Assembly: GCF_001953875.1 (NCBI RefSeq)
Contig: NZ_MQUR01000045.1
Span: forward strand, 1 to 48,330
DNA from: Streptomyces amritsarensis
Lineage (GTDB): Bacteria; Actinomycetota; Actinomycetes; Streptomycetales; Streptomycetaceae
Direction: 5' to 3'
DNA: 48,330 bases
Below, one piece after another: positions 30,907 through 40,195 of the stretch. Made by a program: the position numbers and the translations under genes. The notes under the pieces were generated by a model. The model had not been told where the DNA came from. It saw nothing but the letters and a program-made list of their open reading frames with translations, and did not search any database. Every line of letters begins with the position of its first letter. Positions within the stretch are counted from its first letter, which is position 1.

Positions 30907-30932
30907 GGCGGGGCTGCCCATGCAGCCCCGCC
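30907..30932 (+). terminator. Hairpin after the esterase/membrane protein operon
   Basis: An 11-bp perfect stem (30907-30917 with 30922-30932) and a 4-nt loop, 11 bp after the stop codon. Confidence 0.75.
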
Positions 30933-30995
30933 GCACCCCCGCAGGGGCACCTCCCACCGACCGCCGAGACGGCGGCGCGGGCCCCGCGGTTTCAC

Positions 30996-31247
30996 CCCCA
31001 CCGGCGCCACGAGGCGCCGGGGCTCGGGGACAGCGCCGATCCTTCGACCCCGCCGGTCTTGGCGGCGCCAGGAGCCCGGGGGCAGTGCTCGATCCTTCGA
31101 CCCCACCGGCCTTGGCGGCGCCAGGGGCCCGGGGCAGCGCCCGATCCTTTGACCCCGCCGGCCTTGGCGGCGCCAGGGGCCCGGGGCAGCGCCCGATCCT
31201 TTGACCCCGCCGGCCTTCGAGGCGCCGGGGGCCCGGGGGTAGCGGCC
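30996..31247. repeat. Roughly 52-bp tandem repeat array (about 4.5 copies)
   Basis: Four units begin with GATCCTT at 31038, 31091, 31143 and 31195 (periods 53, 52 and 52 bp), preceded by a partial unit from about 30996. The layout is GATCCTTTGACCCCGCCGGC, then CTTGGCGGCGCCAGG, then GGCCCGGGGCAGCGCCC. The last unit (CCCCGCCGGCCTTCGAGGCG) closely resembles the core of the array at 1-240. The whole 30896-31283 interval has no gene; ORFs through it are repeat translations. Confidence 0.88.
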
Positions 31248-31283
31248 CCCGCAGCGGTGCCGTGCCCGTACCGGCCGGCGGGG

Positions 31284-32045
31284 CTACGTCGCCGCCGGCA
31301 GCCGCAGCGCCGCCAGCACCGGCAGGTGGTCCGTGGCGGACCGCAGGTCCGTCGCCGAGACCCCCGCCAGTCCTGCGGGGACCCCGCAGGCCAGCACCTC
31401 CACCCCCGCCGTGGCGAAGACCGCGTCGATCCGCCGGTCCGGCGCGGCCGCCGGGAAGGTCCGCTCCCCGCCCCAGGGCGCCACCGACCAGCAGTCCTGC
31501 AGCGCCCCGGCGAGCCGCCCGAAGGCGGGGCCGTCCGGTCCCTCGTTCACGTCGCCCGCGGCGATTCCGTACGGGGTGTCCAGCGCGGCGACCCGGTCGA
31601 GGAGGAGGTCCGCCTGCTCGCGCCGCTGGCCCCGGTCCAGGGAGAGGTGCGCCGAGACCACGCCCAGGCGCACGCCGCCGATGCGGACGACCGCGGTGGC
31701 GAGGCCCCGTCGGTGCAGTCCGGGTGTGTGCGGCAGCAGTACGTCCTGCGTCCGCTCCACGAAGACCCGCAGCGAGCACAGCAGCAGCGGGCCGGTCGCG
31801 GTCGCGCCTCCGCCCAGCACCACCAGGTCGCACTTGGCGGCGAGCCTTGCCGCGTGTTTGCGCCACCGGAAGAACCGCGGCGCCTCCTGTACGAGGACCA
31901 GGTCCGGCTCGCAGGCCCGGATGACCCGGACGAGCGCCTCCTCGTCGTCGCGCAGGGAGCGGATGTTGTAGCTGAGCACCCGGATCACGGCGGAACCGTC
32001 GGGTTCCGTACGGGACTTCGGCAGCGGGGGCGGCGACTGGTCCAT
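31284..32045 (-). CDS. Endonuclease/exonuclease/phosphatase family protein
   Basis: A 253-residue EEP-fold protein. VLSYNIRSLRDDEEAL carries the first Asn, DLVLVQEAPRFF the metal-binding Glu, VSAHLSLDRGQRREQADLL the His region, IAAGDVNEGPDGPAF the Asp/Asn pair and ATDHLPVLAAL the catalytic Asp-His end. These are the residues for Mg-dependent phosphodiester or phosphomonoester hydrolysis; nucleic acid or lipid phosphate could be the substrate. The ATG at 32045 has no ribosome site but TATCTT lies seven bases upstream. Confidence 0.88.
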   Translation of the reverse strand: MDQSPPPLPKSRTEPDGSAVIRVLSYNIRSLRDDEEALVRVIRACEPDLVLVQEAPRFFRWRKHAARLAAKCDLVVLGGGATATGPLLLCSLRVFVERTQDVLLPHTPGLHRRGLATAVVRIGGVRLGVVSAHLSLDRGQRREQADLLLDRVAALDTPYGIAAGDVNEGPDGPAFGRLAGALQDCWSVAPWGGERTFPAAAPDRRIDAVFATAGVEVLACGVPAGLAGVSATDLRSATDHLPVLAALRLPAAT

Positions 32046-32052
32046 GTACCGC

Positions 32053-32058
32053 AAGATA
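32053..32058 (-). promoter_or_regulatory. -10 box (TATCTT) of the EEP gene
   Basis: On the minus strand TATCTT ends seven bases before the ATG at 32045, consistent with a leaderless mRNA. Confidence 0.55.
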
Positions 32059-32063
32059 CGCAG

Positions 32064-32098
32064 CCGCCCGCCGCTCCCCCAAGGGGCGCGGCGGGCGG
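32064..32098 (-). terminator. Hairpin terminator after the glucokinase gene
   Basis: An 11-bp outer stem (32064-32074 with 32088-32098) encloses a CCCC/GGGG inner stem, 17 bp past the glkA stop codon. It almost abuts the EEP promoter. Confidence 0.75.
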
Positions 32099-32114
32099 TC
32101 CGGGTGGAAGGGGC

Positions 32115-33056
32115 TCAGCCCTGGCGGGCCAGGTCGGCCGCGCCGACGAGTCCGGCCTTGCCGCCGAGCTGTGCGGCGAGCACCTGGGCGTGCGGGCGCC
32201 AGGCGCCGCCGACCAGCCAGCGCTTGAAGGACTTGCGGATGGGGTCGAGGACGAGGTCGCCCTCGTCGGAGACGCCGCCGCCGACGATGAAGGCGGACGG
32301 GTCGAACAGGGAGGCCAGGTCGGCCAGTCCCGCGCCGGCCCAGCGGGCCAGCTCGCGGAAGGCGTCGACGGCCACCAGGTCGCCCTGCCGGGCGGCCTCG
32401 CTGATGTGCTTGCCCTCGATGCCCTCGGGGGTGCCGTCGCCGAGCGCGAGCAGGATCGTCGCGTTCTCGGGGGTGGCGTTGGCGCGCTGCTTGGCGTAGC
32501 GGACGAGGGCGCGCCCGGAGGCGTACTGCTCCCAGCAGCCCTGGCTGCCGCAGCCGCACAGCAGGCCGTCCGGGACGACCCGGATGTGCCCGAACTCGGC
32601 GGCGACTCCGAAGCGTCCGCGCCGCAGCTTGTTGCCGATGATGATGCCGCCGCCGAGGCCGGTGCCGAGCGTGATGCAGATGACGTCGTCGTGGCCCTGG
32701 CCGGCGCCGAAGCGGTATTCGCCCCAGGCCGCGCAGTTCGCGTCGTTCTCGACGACGACGGGCAGGCCGATGCGCTGCTCGACCTTGTCCTTGAGCGGCT
32801 CGTGGCGCCAGTTGATGTTCGGCGCGAAGAGCACGGTCGCGCGCTTGTCGTCCACGTATCCGGCGGCGCCGATGCCGACGGCCTCGATGGTGTGGTTGCT
32901 GCTGACCTCGGATACGGCGGCGCAGATGGCCTCCGTCACCCCGTCCGCGGTCGGCGGGGTGGGCACCTTGTACGTCTCAAGGATCGTGCCCTCTTCGTCG
33001 ACCACGCCGGCCGCGATCTTCGTGCCGCCGATGTCGACGCCGATGGTGAGTCCCAT
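32115..33056 (-). CDS. glkA: ROK-family glucokinase
   Basis: A 313-residue ATP-dependent glucose kinase. It starts MGLTIGVDIGGTKIAAGVVDEEG with the phosphate-1 loop, continues AVGIGAAGYVD and VENDANCAAWGEYRFG (catalytic Asp), CITLGTGLGGGIIIG, and the ROK zinc-binding motif CGCGSQGCWEQYASGRAL. It matches Streptomyces GlkA very closely as remembered. In S. coelicolor GlkA is the main glucokinase and is needed for glucose repression. GAGGGA lies just upstream of the ATG. It is the downstream gene of a leftward cluster with the DUF5304 gene 61 bp before it. Confidence 0.96.
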   Translation of the reverse strand: MGLTIGVDIGGTKIAAGVVDEEGTILETYKVPTPPTADGVTEAICAAVSEVSSNHTIEAVGIGAAGYVDDKRATVLFAPNINWRHEPLKDKVEQRIGLPVVVENDANCAAWGEYRFGAGQGHDDVICITLGTGLGGGIIIGNKLRRGRFGVAAEFGHIRVVPDGLLCGCGSQGCWEQYASGRALVRYAKQRANATPENATILLALGDGTPEGIEGKHISEAARQGDLVAVDAFRELARWAGAGLADLASLFDPSAFIVGGGVSDEGDLVLDPIRKSFKRWLVGGAWRPHAQVLAAQLGGKAGLVGAADLARQG

Positions 33057-33117
33057 TAGTCCCTCGGTTTCCGGTCAAACCCCGCCACGGCCAACGGTAC
33101 CCGAGGGCGTCGGGGGT

Positions 33118-33582
33118 TCAGTCGAGATCGATGCGCTCGGCGGGACCGTCGTCGGGGCCTTCCCGGCGGGGGTCGCGGTCTTCGGAGGTCTGCCGGGGTG
33201 CCCGGGGCTCGCCCCGGGTCCAGCGGGCCTCGTGGCCCTCGACGGCGGAGCGGTAGGCGGCGAGCAGCTCGGAGCCGGCGGCCGCGAGGTGGTCGAAGAC
33301 CTCGGGATTGCGTTCGACGACGGGCTTCGCGGCGGTTTTCGCCTGGTCGACGATCTGGCGGACGGCGCCCTGCGCGGCGGCGCCGAACAGGGGGTTGTTC
33401 AGGCCGGAGACCTTGTCGGCGACGGCCTCGAAGAGCTTGAACAGTTCCTCGGCGGCGGTGCCGGTGCCCCCGGAGCCGGACCGGTCCTGCCCGCGCAGGC
33501 GCTCCTTCTCGGCGGCGAGGTCCTCGGCACAGGCCTTGGCCCAGGCGTCGTCGTCGGTGGGGCGGTCGGTGGCCTCGCTCAT
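33118..33582 (-). CDS. DUF5304 domain protein
   Basis: A 154-residue hydrophilic protein. An acidic N terminus (MSEATDRPTDDDAWAKACAEDLAAEKERLR) is followed by a helical core (about residues 43-115, AAEELFKLFEAVADKVSGLNNPLFGAAAQGAVRQIVDQ) and a charged disordered tail. It matches the actinobacterial DUF5304 family as I recall it, which has no assigned role. AGGAG precedes the ATG. Its place between the ArsA-like ATPase gene and glkA is conserved in Streptomyces as far as I remember. Confidence 0.83.
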   Translation of the reverse strand: MSEATDRPTDDDAWAKACAEDLAAEKERLRGQDRSGSGGTGTAAEELFKLFEAVADKVSGLNNPLFGAAAQGAVRQIVDQAKTAAKPVVERNPEVFDHLAAAGSELLAAYRSAVEGHEARWTRGEPRAPRQTSEDRDPRREGPDDGPAERIDLD

Positions 33583-33655
33583 GGCGGACTCCTGCGGCGG
33601 CTGCTGGGCGTGCGTGCTGTCTACCTTCGACGGTACCCGAACGGGGGTATCAGGT

Positions 33656-34813
33656 TCAGCGCGTACGGGGCCACAGACCGGGGTCCGGGGTGAAGCGGAT
33701 GCGGAGCTCGCCTTCGGTGAGGGCGGCGCCGGACACGGTGCAGCGGCGCAGCGCCGAGGGCAGGGGAACGATCCTGCGGTACGGGCCCGCGGTCAGCAGC
33801 AGCTCGTCGCCGCGGCGGACGAGGTCGAGGTCGCGTTTGTGCGCGCCGGGCAGCGGAACCACCCAGACGAGGACGCCGTCGTCGGCGAGCCGGTCCTCGA
33901 CGGTCCAGGCGCGGCGGGGTGCGGGGGCGTCCGGGACGAGGCCGGCGGGTGCGGCGAGCCGGTCGAGGTCGTCCTGTCCCCGGGGGTCGGGGCCGAGGTG
34001 GGCGAGGGCGACGACGGGGCCGTCGCCGGCCCACTGGGCGGCGTACTTCTCCTGCTGGGCGGCGAGCCCGGCGAGCCAGGGGTCGGCGGAGGCGTGGGGG
34101 ACCATCCGGTTGGCGACGACGTCGCGGACGGGCAGCTGCTGGAGGGCGAGGCCGAGGCGGCCCGGCCGGAGCGCGTCGGCGGCGGCCGGTCCGGGTTCGG
34201 CGACCAGGCGCACGTCGGTGGTGTCGGCCTCGATGACGGCCTGGACGGCGGCCAGCTCCTCGTCCCAGCGCGCTGCGGCCTCGTAGAGCCACTGGGCCGG
34301 CATGGGCACGCCGGCCAGCTGGGCCAGTACGGGCCGCAGGGCGCGGGCGGCCTGCTTCTCGGCGGGGAGCAGGCGGGCGAGGTAGCGGCGCAGCTGGGCG
34401 GGGAGGGCGAGGGTGGCGACCGCCTGGTGGAGCGGGGGCAGGTCGACGACGACGAGGTCGGTGGCGGGTGCGGCGGCGGCCCGTCGCAGGGCGCGGAGCA
34501 GGGCGAACTGTTCGGAGCCGGGCAGCTCGGTGAGTTCCTCGGCGCTCAGGGGGCGGGCGCCGACCATGGAGAGCAGGGCGGATCCGCGTTCCTGGAGGGC
34601 GACGAGCTCGTCGCGGAACTCCTGGCCGCAGTCCACCGCGGCGACGCTCAGGCCGGGCGGGAGCGGGTCGCCGAGCAGCTGGGCGAGGGGGTCGCCCGGG
34701 TCGCCGGAGAGCAGCAGGACCCGCTGCCCCCCGCGGGCCGCTGCGAGGGCGGTGGCCGCCGCCACGGTGGTCCGCCCGGACCCGCCGGGGCCGGTGATGA
34801 GCAGGGTGTGCAT
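33656..34813 (-). CDS. ArsA/Get3-like ATPase with altered P-loop
   Basis: A 385-residue SIMIBI-class ATPase. The P-loop at residues 8-16 reads GPGGSGRTT, whereas ArsA/Get3 have GKGGVGKT; both lysines are replaced (Pro9, Arg14). Other family segments remain: VLLLSGDPGDPLAQLLG, DLVVVDLPPLHQAVATLALP in the switch II position, and VVANRMVP as the nucleotide-base Asn segment. The C-terminal part (from about residue 320, WVVPLPGAHKRDLDLVRRGDELLLTAGPYRRIVPLP) is the ArsA HSP20-like domain seen in bacterial members. It is not accompanied by arsenite genes. The SRPBCC gene upstream may be a partner. The ATG follows GGAG at eight bases. Confidence 0.88.
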   Translation of the reverse strand: MHTLLITGPGGSGRTTVAAATALAAARGGQRVLLLSGDPGDPLAQLLGDPLPPGLSVAAVDCGQEFRDELVALQERGSALLSMVGARPLSAEELTELPGSEQFALLRALRRAAAAPATDLVVVDLPPLHQAVATLALPAQLRRYLARLLPAEKQAARALRPVLAQLAGVPMPAQWLYEAAARWDEELAAVQAVIEADTTDVRLVAEPGPAAADALRPGRLGLALQQLPVRDVVANRMVPHASADPWLAGLAAQQEKYAAQWAGDGPVVALAHLGPDPRGQDDLDRLAAPAGLVPDAPAPRRAWTVEDRLADDGVLVWVVPLPGAHKRDLDLVRRGDELLLTAGPYRRIVPLPSALRRCTVSGAALTEGELRIRFTPDPGLWPRTR

Positions 34814-34835
34814 GTGCGGGTGCTCCGGATCGGGT

Positions 34836-34901
34836 GGGGTCCGCGGCCGCGCGGGGTCCGCAGCCGCGCGGGGTCCGCGAACGCGCGGGGTCCGCGGCGG
34901 G
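34836..34901. repeat. 17-bp tandem repeat (about 3.9 copies)
   Basis: GGGGTCCGCGGCCGCGC-type units start at 34836, 34853, 34870 and 34887, exactly 17 bp apart with one or two substitutions each. They lie between the start of the ArsA-like gene and the terminator hairpin. Confidence 0.8.
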
Positions 34902-34908
34902 ACGCCGC

Positions 34909-34947
34909 GGGGCGGTGCCGCGCCGCGGTCGGGCGCGGCACCGCCCC
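34909..34947 (-). terminator. Strong hairpin after the SRPBCC gene
   Basis: A 16-bp perfect stem (34909-34924 with 34932-34947) and a 7-nt loop, 24 bp past the SRPBCC stop codon. Confidence 0.85.
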
Positions 34948-34970
34948 GGGTGCCGGGTGCCGGGTGGGGC

Positions 34971-35411
34971 TCAGACGGATTCGACGCGCTTCTTCAGGCC
35001 CGCCAGGGCGCGGTCGATGATGACCTTCTCGGCCTTGCGCTTGATCATGCCGAGCATGGGGATCTTGACGTCGACGGTCAGCTGGTAGGTGACCTCGGTG
35101 CGCTTGCCGCCGTCCACCGGGGCCAGCCGGTAGGAGCCGTCGAGCTGGCGCAGCATCTGGGACTTGTCCAGGGTCCAGCTGACCTCGTCCGTGCCCTTCC
35201 AGGTGTAGGCGAGGGTGTGGTCGTCCTTGATCGCGCCCGCGTCGAGCAGCAGCCGGACCTTCTCGGCCCGGCCCGCGGCGTCGGTGGCGAGGACCTCGGC
35301 CTCCTTCACCTCGCCGGTCCACTCGGGGTAGCGGGCGAAGTCGGCGATCACGGCCATCACGTCGCCGGGCGCGGCGTCGATCGTGATGCTTGAGCTGGTG
35401 TGTTCCGCCAT
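34971..35411 (-). CDS. SRPBCC (START-like) family protein
   Basis: A 146-residue helix-grip protein of the polyketide cyclase/SRPBCC superfamily, comprising the whole domain: SSITIDAAPGDVMAVIADFARYPEWTGEVKEAEVL, then the antiparallel sheet, then a C-terminal helix (IKRKAEKVIIDRALAGLKKRVE). Such folds bind hydrophobic ligands in a cavity. The position next to the ArsA-like ATPase and near the acyl-CoA synthetase recalls Rv2184c, Rv2185c and FadD15, hinting at lipid handling. GGAGGAG precedes the ATG. Confidence 0.87.
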   Translation of the reverse strand: MAEHTSSSITIDAAPGDVMAVIADFARYPEWTGEVKEAEVLATDAAGRAEKVRLLLDAGAIKDDHTLAYTWKGTDEVSWTLDKSQMLRQLDGSYRLAPVDGGKRTEVTYQLTVDVKIPMLGMIKRKAEKVIIDRALAGLKKRVESV

Positions 35412-35546
35412 CGCGGTCGCTCCTCCGGAGTGTGTTCGAGGATGTGTACGGCCTCCGGCCGCCGCGTGAAGGCTACCGCGCGTGCGGACGCCGCCACTCC
35501 AGTGGCTCCCCGGGCCCGGTGCGGGCGGTGCGGAACAGGCCGGTTC

Positions 35547-36365
35547 TCACCACTCCATGGCCCATGGGCGGCCGGTCGAGGCGAAGTGCCCGACGTTCAC
35601 GCACTCGGTGGCGCCGATCCGCATCCGCCGGGCCAGCGGCTGGTGGACGTGGCCGAAGAGGGCGTAGCGGGGCCGGGTGCGGCGGATGGCGGCCAACAGG
35701 GCCTCGCTGCCGCGTTCGAAGCGGCGTGCGACGGTGTCGTAGCAGAGCTCGGGCACTTCCGGCGGGATGTGCGAGCACAGGACGTCGACCTCGCCGAGGG
35801 CCTCGACCTTGGCGGCGTACTCCTCGACGTCCACTTCGTAGGGGGTGCGCATGGGCGAGGGCAGTCCGCCGCCGACGAAGCCGAAGACGCGGCCGGCGAT
35901 CTCGACGCGCTGGCCGTCGAGCACGGTGAGGCCGTGGCGGTCGGCGTACTCGGGCCACAGCGTCGGGATGTCGACGTTGCCGTAGGTGGCGTAGGTGGGG
36001 CGGGGGAAGGCGGCGAACATCTCGGCGTACTGGCGGCGCACGGCTTCCTCGATCACCTGTTCGCGGTCGAGGCCCGCCCACAGCCGGCGGCCGAGGGCGT
36101 GGGCCTCTTCGAAGCGGCGCTGGGTGCGCAGCTCGACGATGAGGTCGGCGTTCTCGACGCCGAACAGGTCGGGGAAGATGCCGCGCGAGTGGTCGGCGTA
36201 GTCGAGGAAGAGGACGAGGTCACCGAGGCAGATCAGGGCGTCGGCGCCGTCGCCGGCGCGGGCGAGGGCTTCGGTGTTGCCGTGGACGTCGCTCACGACG
36301 TGGACCCGCGTGCGGCTCGATCCGCTCGTGCCGCCGCCGTTCCCGTCCCGCTTGGTGCCAGCCAT
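35547..36365 (-). CDS. Calcineurin-like metallophosphoesterase
   Basis: A 272-residue protein with the standard di-metal motifs in order: VHVVSDVHGN (Asp, His), ICLGDLVLF (GD), YATYGNVD (GN), VLCSHIPPE (His) and LFGHVHQPLA (GHVH). This predicts a phosphatase or cyclic-nucleotide/phosphodiester hydrolase; no membrane anchor or signal peptide is visible. The first about 20 residues are low-complexity (Gly/Ser/Arg). The ATG has no ribosome site, but TAGGGT lies seven bases upstream. It is divergent from the acyl-CoA synthetase. Confidence 0.87.
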   Translation of the reverse strand: MAGTKRDGNGGGTSGSSRTRVHVVSDVHGNTEALARAGDGADALICLGDLVLFLDYADHSRGIFPDLFGVENADLIVELRTQRRFEEAHALGRRLWAGLDREQVIEEAVRRQYAEMFAAFPRPTYATYGNVDIPTLWPEYADRHGLTVLDGQRVEIAGRVFGFVGGGLPSPMRTPYEVDVEEYAAKVEALGEVDVLCSHIPPEVPELCYDTVARRFERGSEALLAAIRRTRPRYALFGHVHQPLARRMRIGATECVNVGHFASTGRPWAMEW

Positions 36366-36372
36366 GCGGACA

Positions 36373-36378
36373 ACCCTA
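36373..36378 (-). promoter_or_regulatory. -10 box (TAGGGT) of the metallophosphoesterase gene
   Basis: On the minus strand TAGGGT ends seven bases before the ATG at 36365. Confidence 0.6.
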
Positions 36379-36523
36379 GGGGGACTCGTGGGGGCGGGGT
36401 AGTGGCGCTGTGAAAGGTCGGCCTACCTGCGGTTACTTCCGAGTCGCCAGAGGGGTCGACTACTGTCGGCACGTTGGGGCCGGGCCGTGTGAGTGCAGAA
36501 TGTGACGCACGGAACATCTGGCC

Positions 36524-36557
36524 GGTTCCCTCTATCGGGAACCCACTACCGGTGGGT
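36524..36557. promoter_or_regulatory. Two adjacent inverted repeats upstream of the acyl-CoA synthetase gene
   Basis: GGTTCCC-N6-GGGAACC (36524-36543) is followed without a gap by ACCCAC-N5-GTGGGT (36541-36557, sharing ACC). They end 51 bp before the TTG start. They could be an operator, for example for a fatty-acid-responsive repressor, or hairpins in the leader RNA. Confidence 0.55.
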
Positions 36558-36608
36558 AACGTCCGGTCGGTCCACATGGTGGCGATGGCGCCCAGAGGAG
36601 CAGCAGTC

Positions 36609-38405
<1,797 letters not shown>

Positions 38406-38452
38406 CCGCGGCCCCGGCCCATCGGCCCGCGACCGGAGGTCGGAGGCCGCTG

Positions 38453-40066
38453 TCAGCGGGGGTCGGCGAGGATCCGTGCCATGTTCCGCTCGGCGAGGGC
38501 GGTGATGGTGAGGAATGGGTTCACGCCGAGCGACCCCGGGACCAGGGAGCCGTCCACCACGTAGAGCCCCTGGTAGCCCTTGGCCCGCCCGTAGGCGTCG
38601 GTCGCCTCCCCCAGGACGCAGCCGCCGAGCGGGTGGTAGGTGAAGTCGTCGGCGAAGGCCCGGTTCCCGCCGAAGAGGTCGTAGCGGTAGATCGTGAAGT
38701 TGCGCCGGTTGATGCGGTCGAAGAGGTTCTTCGCCGCGTTGACCGCGGGCGTGTTCTGCTCGCGGCGCCAGTTCAGGCGGGCGGAGTCGGTGGCCGCGTC
38801 GTAGGTGAAGTGCCCGCGCTCCGGGTTCCTGGTGATGGCCAGGTACATCGAGATCCAGTGTTCCAGGCCCATGGGGAGCGGGGCGATCTCGGCGAAGACG
38901 GGGTTGGCGGCGTTGTCCCAGTCGTCGATGCCCAGCGCCGGCATGGTGGCCTGGTGGGCGCCGACGGTGTCCCAGAGGTGGTTGGCGCGCGCGGTCATGA
39001 CGTTGCCGTTGGGGCCCCAGCCGAGCCCGACCCTGTCGCTGAGCGCGGGCAGCGTGCCGGTCTCGCGGGCCCGCAGCAGGATCTCCGTGGTGCCCAGGCT
39101 GCCGGCTCCGAGGAAGAGCTGCCGGCAGCCGAGTTCGCGGACCTGGGTGACCTTGCCGGTGACGTCGCTGGTCAGCACCGTCAGGACGTACCCGCCGGCC
39201 GGGTCGGGGCGTACGCCGACCACCCGCTGCATGGTCTCGATGGTGACGTTGCCGGTGCCGACGGCGGCGGCGAGGTAGGTCTTGTCGACACTCTTCTTGC
39301 CGTGGTTGTTGCCGTAGATGACCTCCCCGGCCAGTGCCGAGCGGGGCGCGGTGCCGGCGGCCTCGCGCTTCATGTGGCCGAAGTCGTAGACGTTGGGCAC
39401 GAACACGGTCTTCAGGCCGGTGTTGTGGGCGTGCCTGCGGGAGATCCGGGCGAAGCGGTACCACTCGGTGGACTCGAACCAGGCCGGATCGATGTCGTTC
39501 ACGCCGAGCATGGCGCGGGCGCGCGGGTAGTAGGTGCCGTACATCTCGTCGGCGTCGACCCCGGGGAAGACCTCGGTGAAGTACGAGCGCCTGGGGGTGG
39601 GCGCCATGCCTCCGTTGACGAGGGACCCGCCGCCGACGCCGCGCCCCACGTAGACGGACATGCCGCCGAAGTTCACGCGGTCCAGGACCCCGGGGTACGG
39701 GCTGATGTCGCGGTTGACCACGTCGAGCCAGAGGAACTGCGCGAGCGGGGCCTCGGTGCGGGTGCGGAACCACATGGAGCGGTGGTCGGGGGCGGAGGTG
39801 GAGGGGAAGACCTTGCCGTCGGGCCCGGGGGTGTCCCACAGCCGGCCCATTTCGAGGACGACGGTCCGCACGCCCGCCTGCCCGAGCCGCAGGGCGGCGA
39901 CGGCCGATCCGTAGCCGGAGCCGACGACGACGGCCGGGGCGTAGGGGACGGCGGCGGGCTCGACGGCGGCGGCGGAGGCGGCCCCGATCCGGGTGAAGCC
40001 GAGCGCGGCGGCGGTCGAGAGTGCGCCGAGCCCCAGCATGTGACGGCGCGTCAGGTTGGGTGTCAT
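38453..40066 (-). CDS. choA: Class I cholesterol oxidase (GMC), Tat-exported
   Basis: A 537-residue FAD enzyme that oxidises 3-beta-hydroxysterols to 3-keto-4-enes with H2O2 production. The twin-arginine signal is residues 1-34 (LTRRHMLGLGALSTAAALGF, then a small-residue cleavage area ending AASAAA). The FAD motif is AVVVGSGYGSAVAALRLG. Active-site residues known from Streptomyces ChoA have equivalents here: Glu393 (FAEIAPLP), His478 (YHPLGG) and Asn516 (GVNPF), with nearly the same spacing. Typical blocks such as MSVYVGRGVGGGSLVNGGMA and VIYGNNHGKKSVDKTYLAA are present. CATGAT lies six bases before the ATG. No sterol-catabolic genes flank it. Confidence 0.93.
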   Translation of the reverse strand: MTPNLTRRHMLGLGALSTAAALGFTRIGAASAAAVEPAAVPYAPAVVVGSGYGSAVAALRLGQAGVRTVVLEMGRLWDTPGPDGKVFPSTSAPDHRSMWFRTRTEAPLAQFLWLDVVNRDISPYPGVLDRVNFGGMSVYVGRGVGGGSLVNGGMAPTPRRSYFTEVFPGVDADEMYGTYYPRARAMLGVNDIDPAWFESTEWYRFARISRRHAHNTGLKTVFVPNVYDFGHMKREAAGTAPRSALAGEVIYGNNHGKKSVDKTYLAAAVGTGNVTIETMQRVVGVRPDPAGGYVLTVLTSDVTGKVTQVRELGCRQLFLGAGSLGTTEILLRARETGTLPALSDRVGLGWGPNGNVMTARANHLWDTVGAHQATMPALGIDDWDNAANPVFAEIAPLPMGLEHWISMYLAITRNPERGHFTYDAATDSARLNWRREQNTPAVNAAKNLFDRINRRNFTIYRYDLFGGNRAFADDFTYHPLGGCVLGEATDAYGRAKGYQGLYVVDGSLVPGSLGVNPFLTITALAERNMARILADPR

Positions 40067-40195
40067 GGCCGCATCATGAGCGGATTCCGGCCGTCCGCCC
40101 AGACGCGGTGTTGACAGACATCTGAGGAACAGTCAGGCATGGCGGCGCCGGGCGGGCAGACCCCGCAACCGCGCCGCACCCGCGGGAGCGCCCGG

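Noticed and set aside
30996..31247. CRISPR array or coding repeat protein
   Set aside because: Units abut without unique spacers, and ORFs through them have no start signal or codon bias.
29386..32559. 1057-codon minus-strand ORF
   Set aside because: It spans the esterase gene, the repeat array and parts of two real genes in a wrong frame, and its translation is low complexity.
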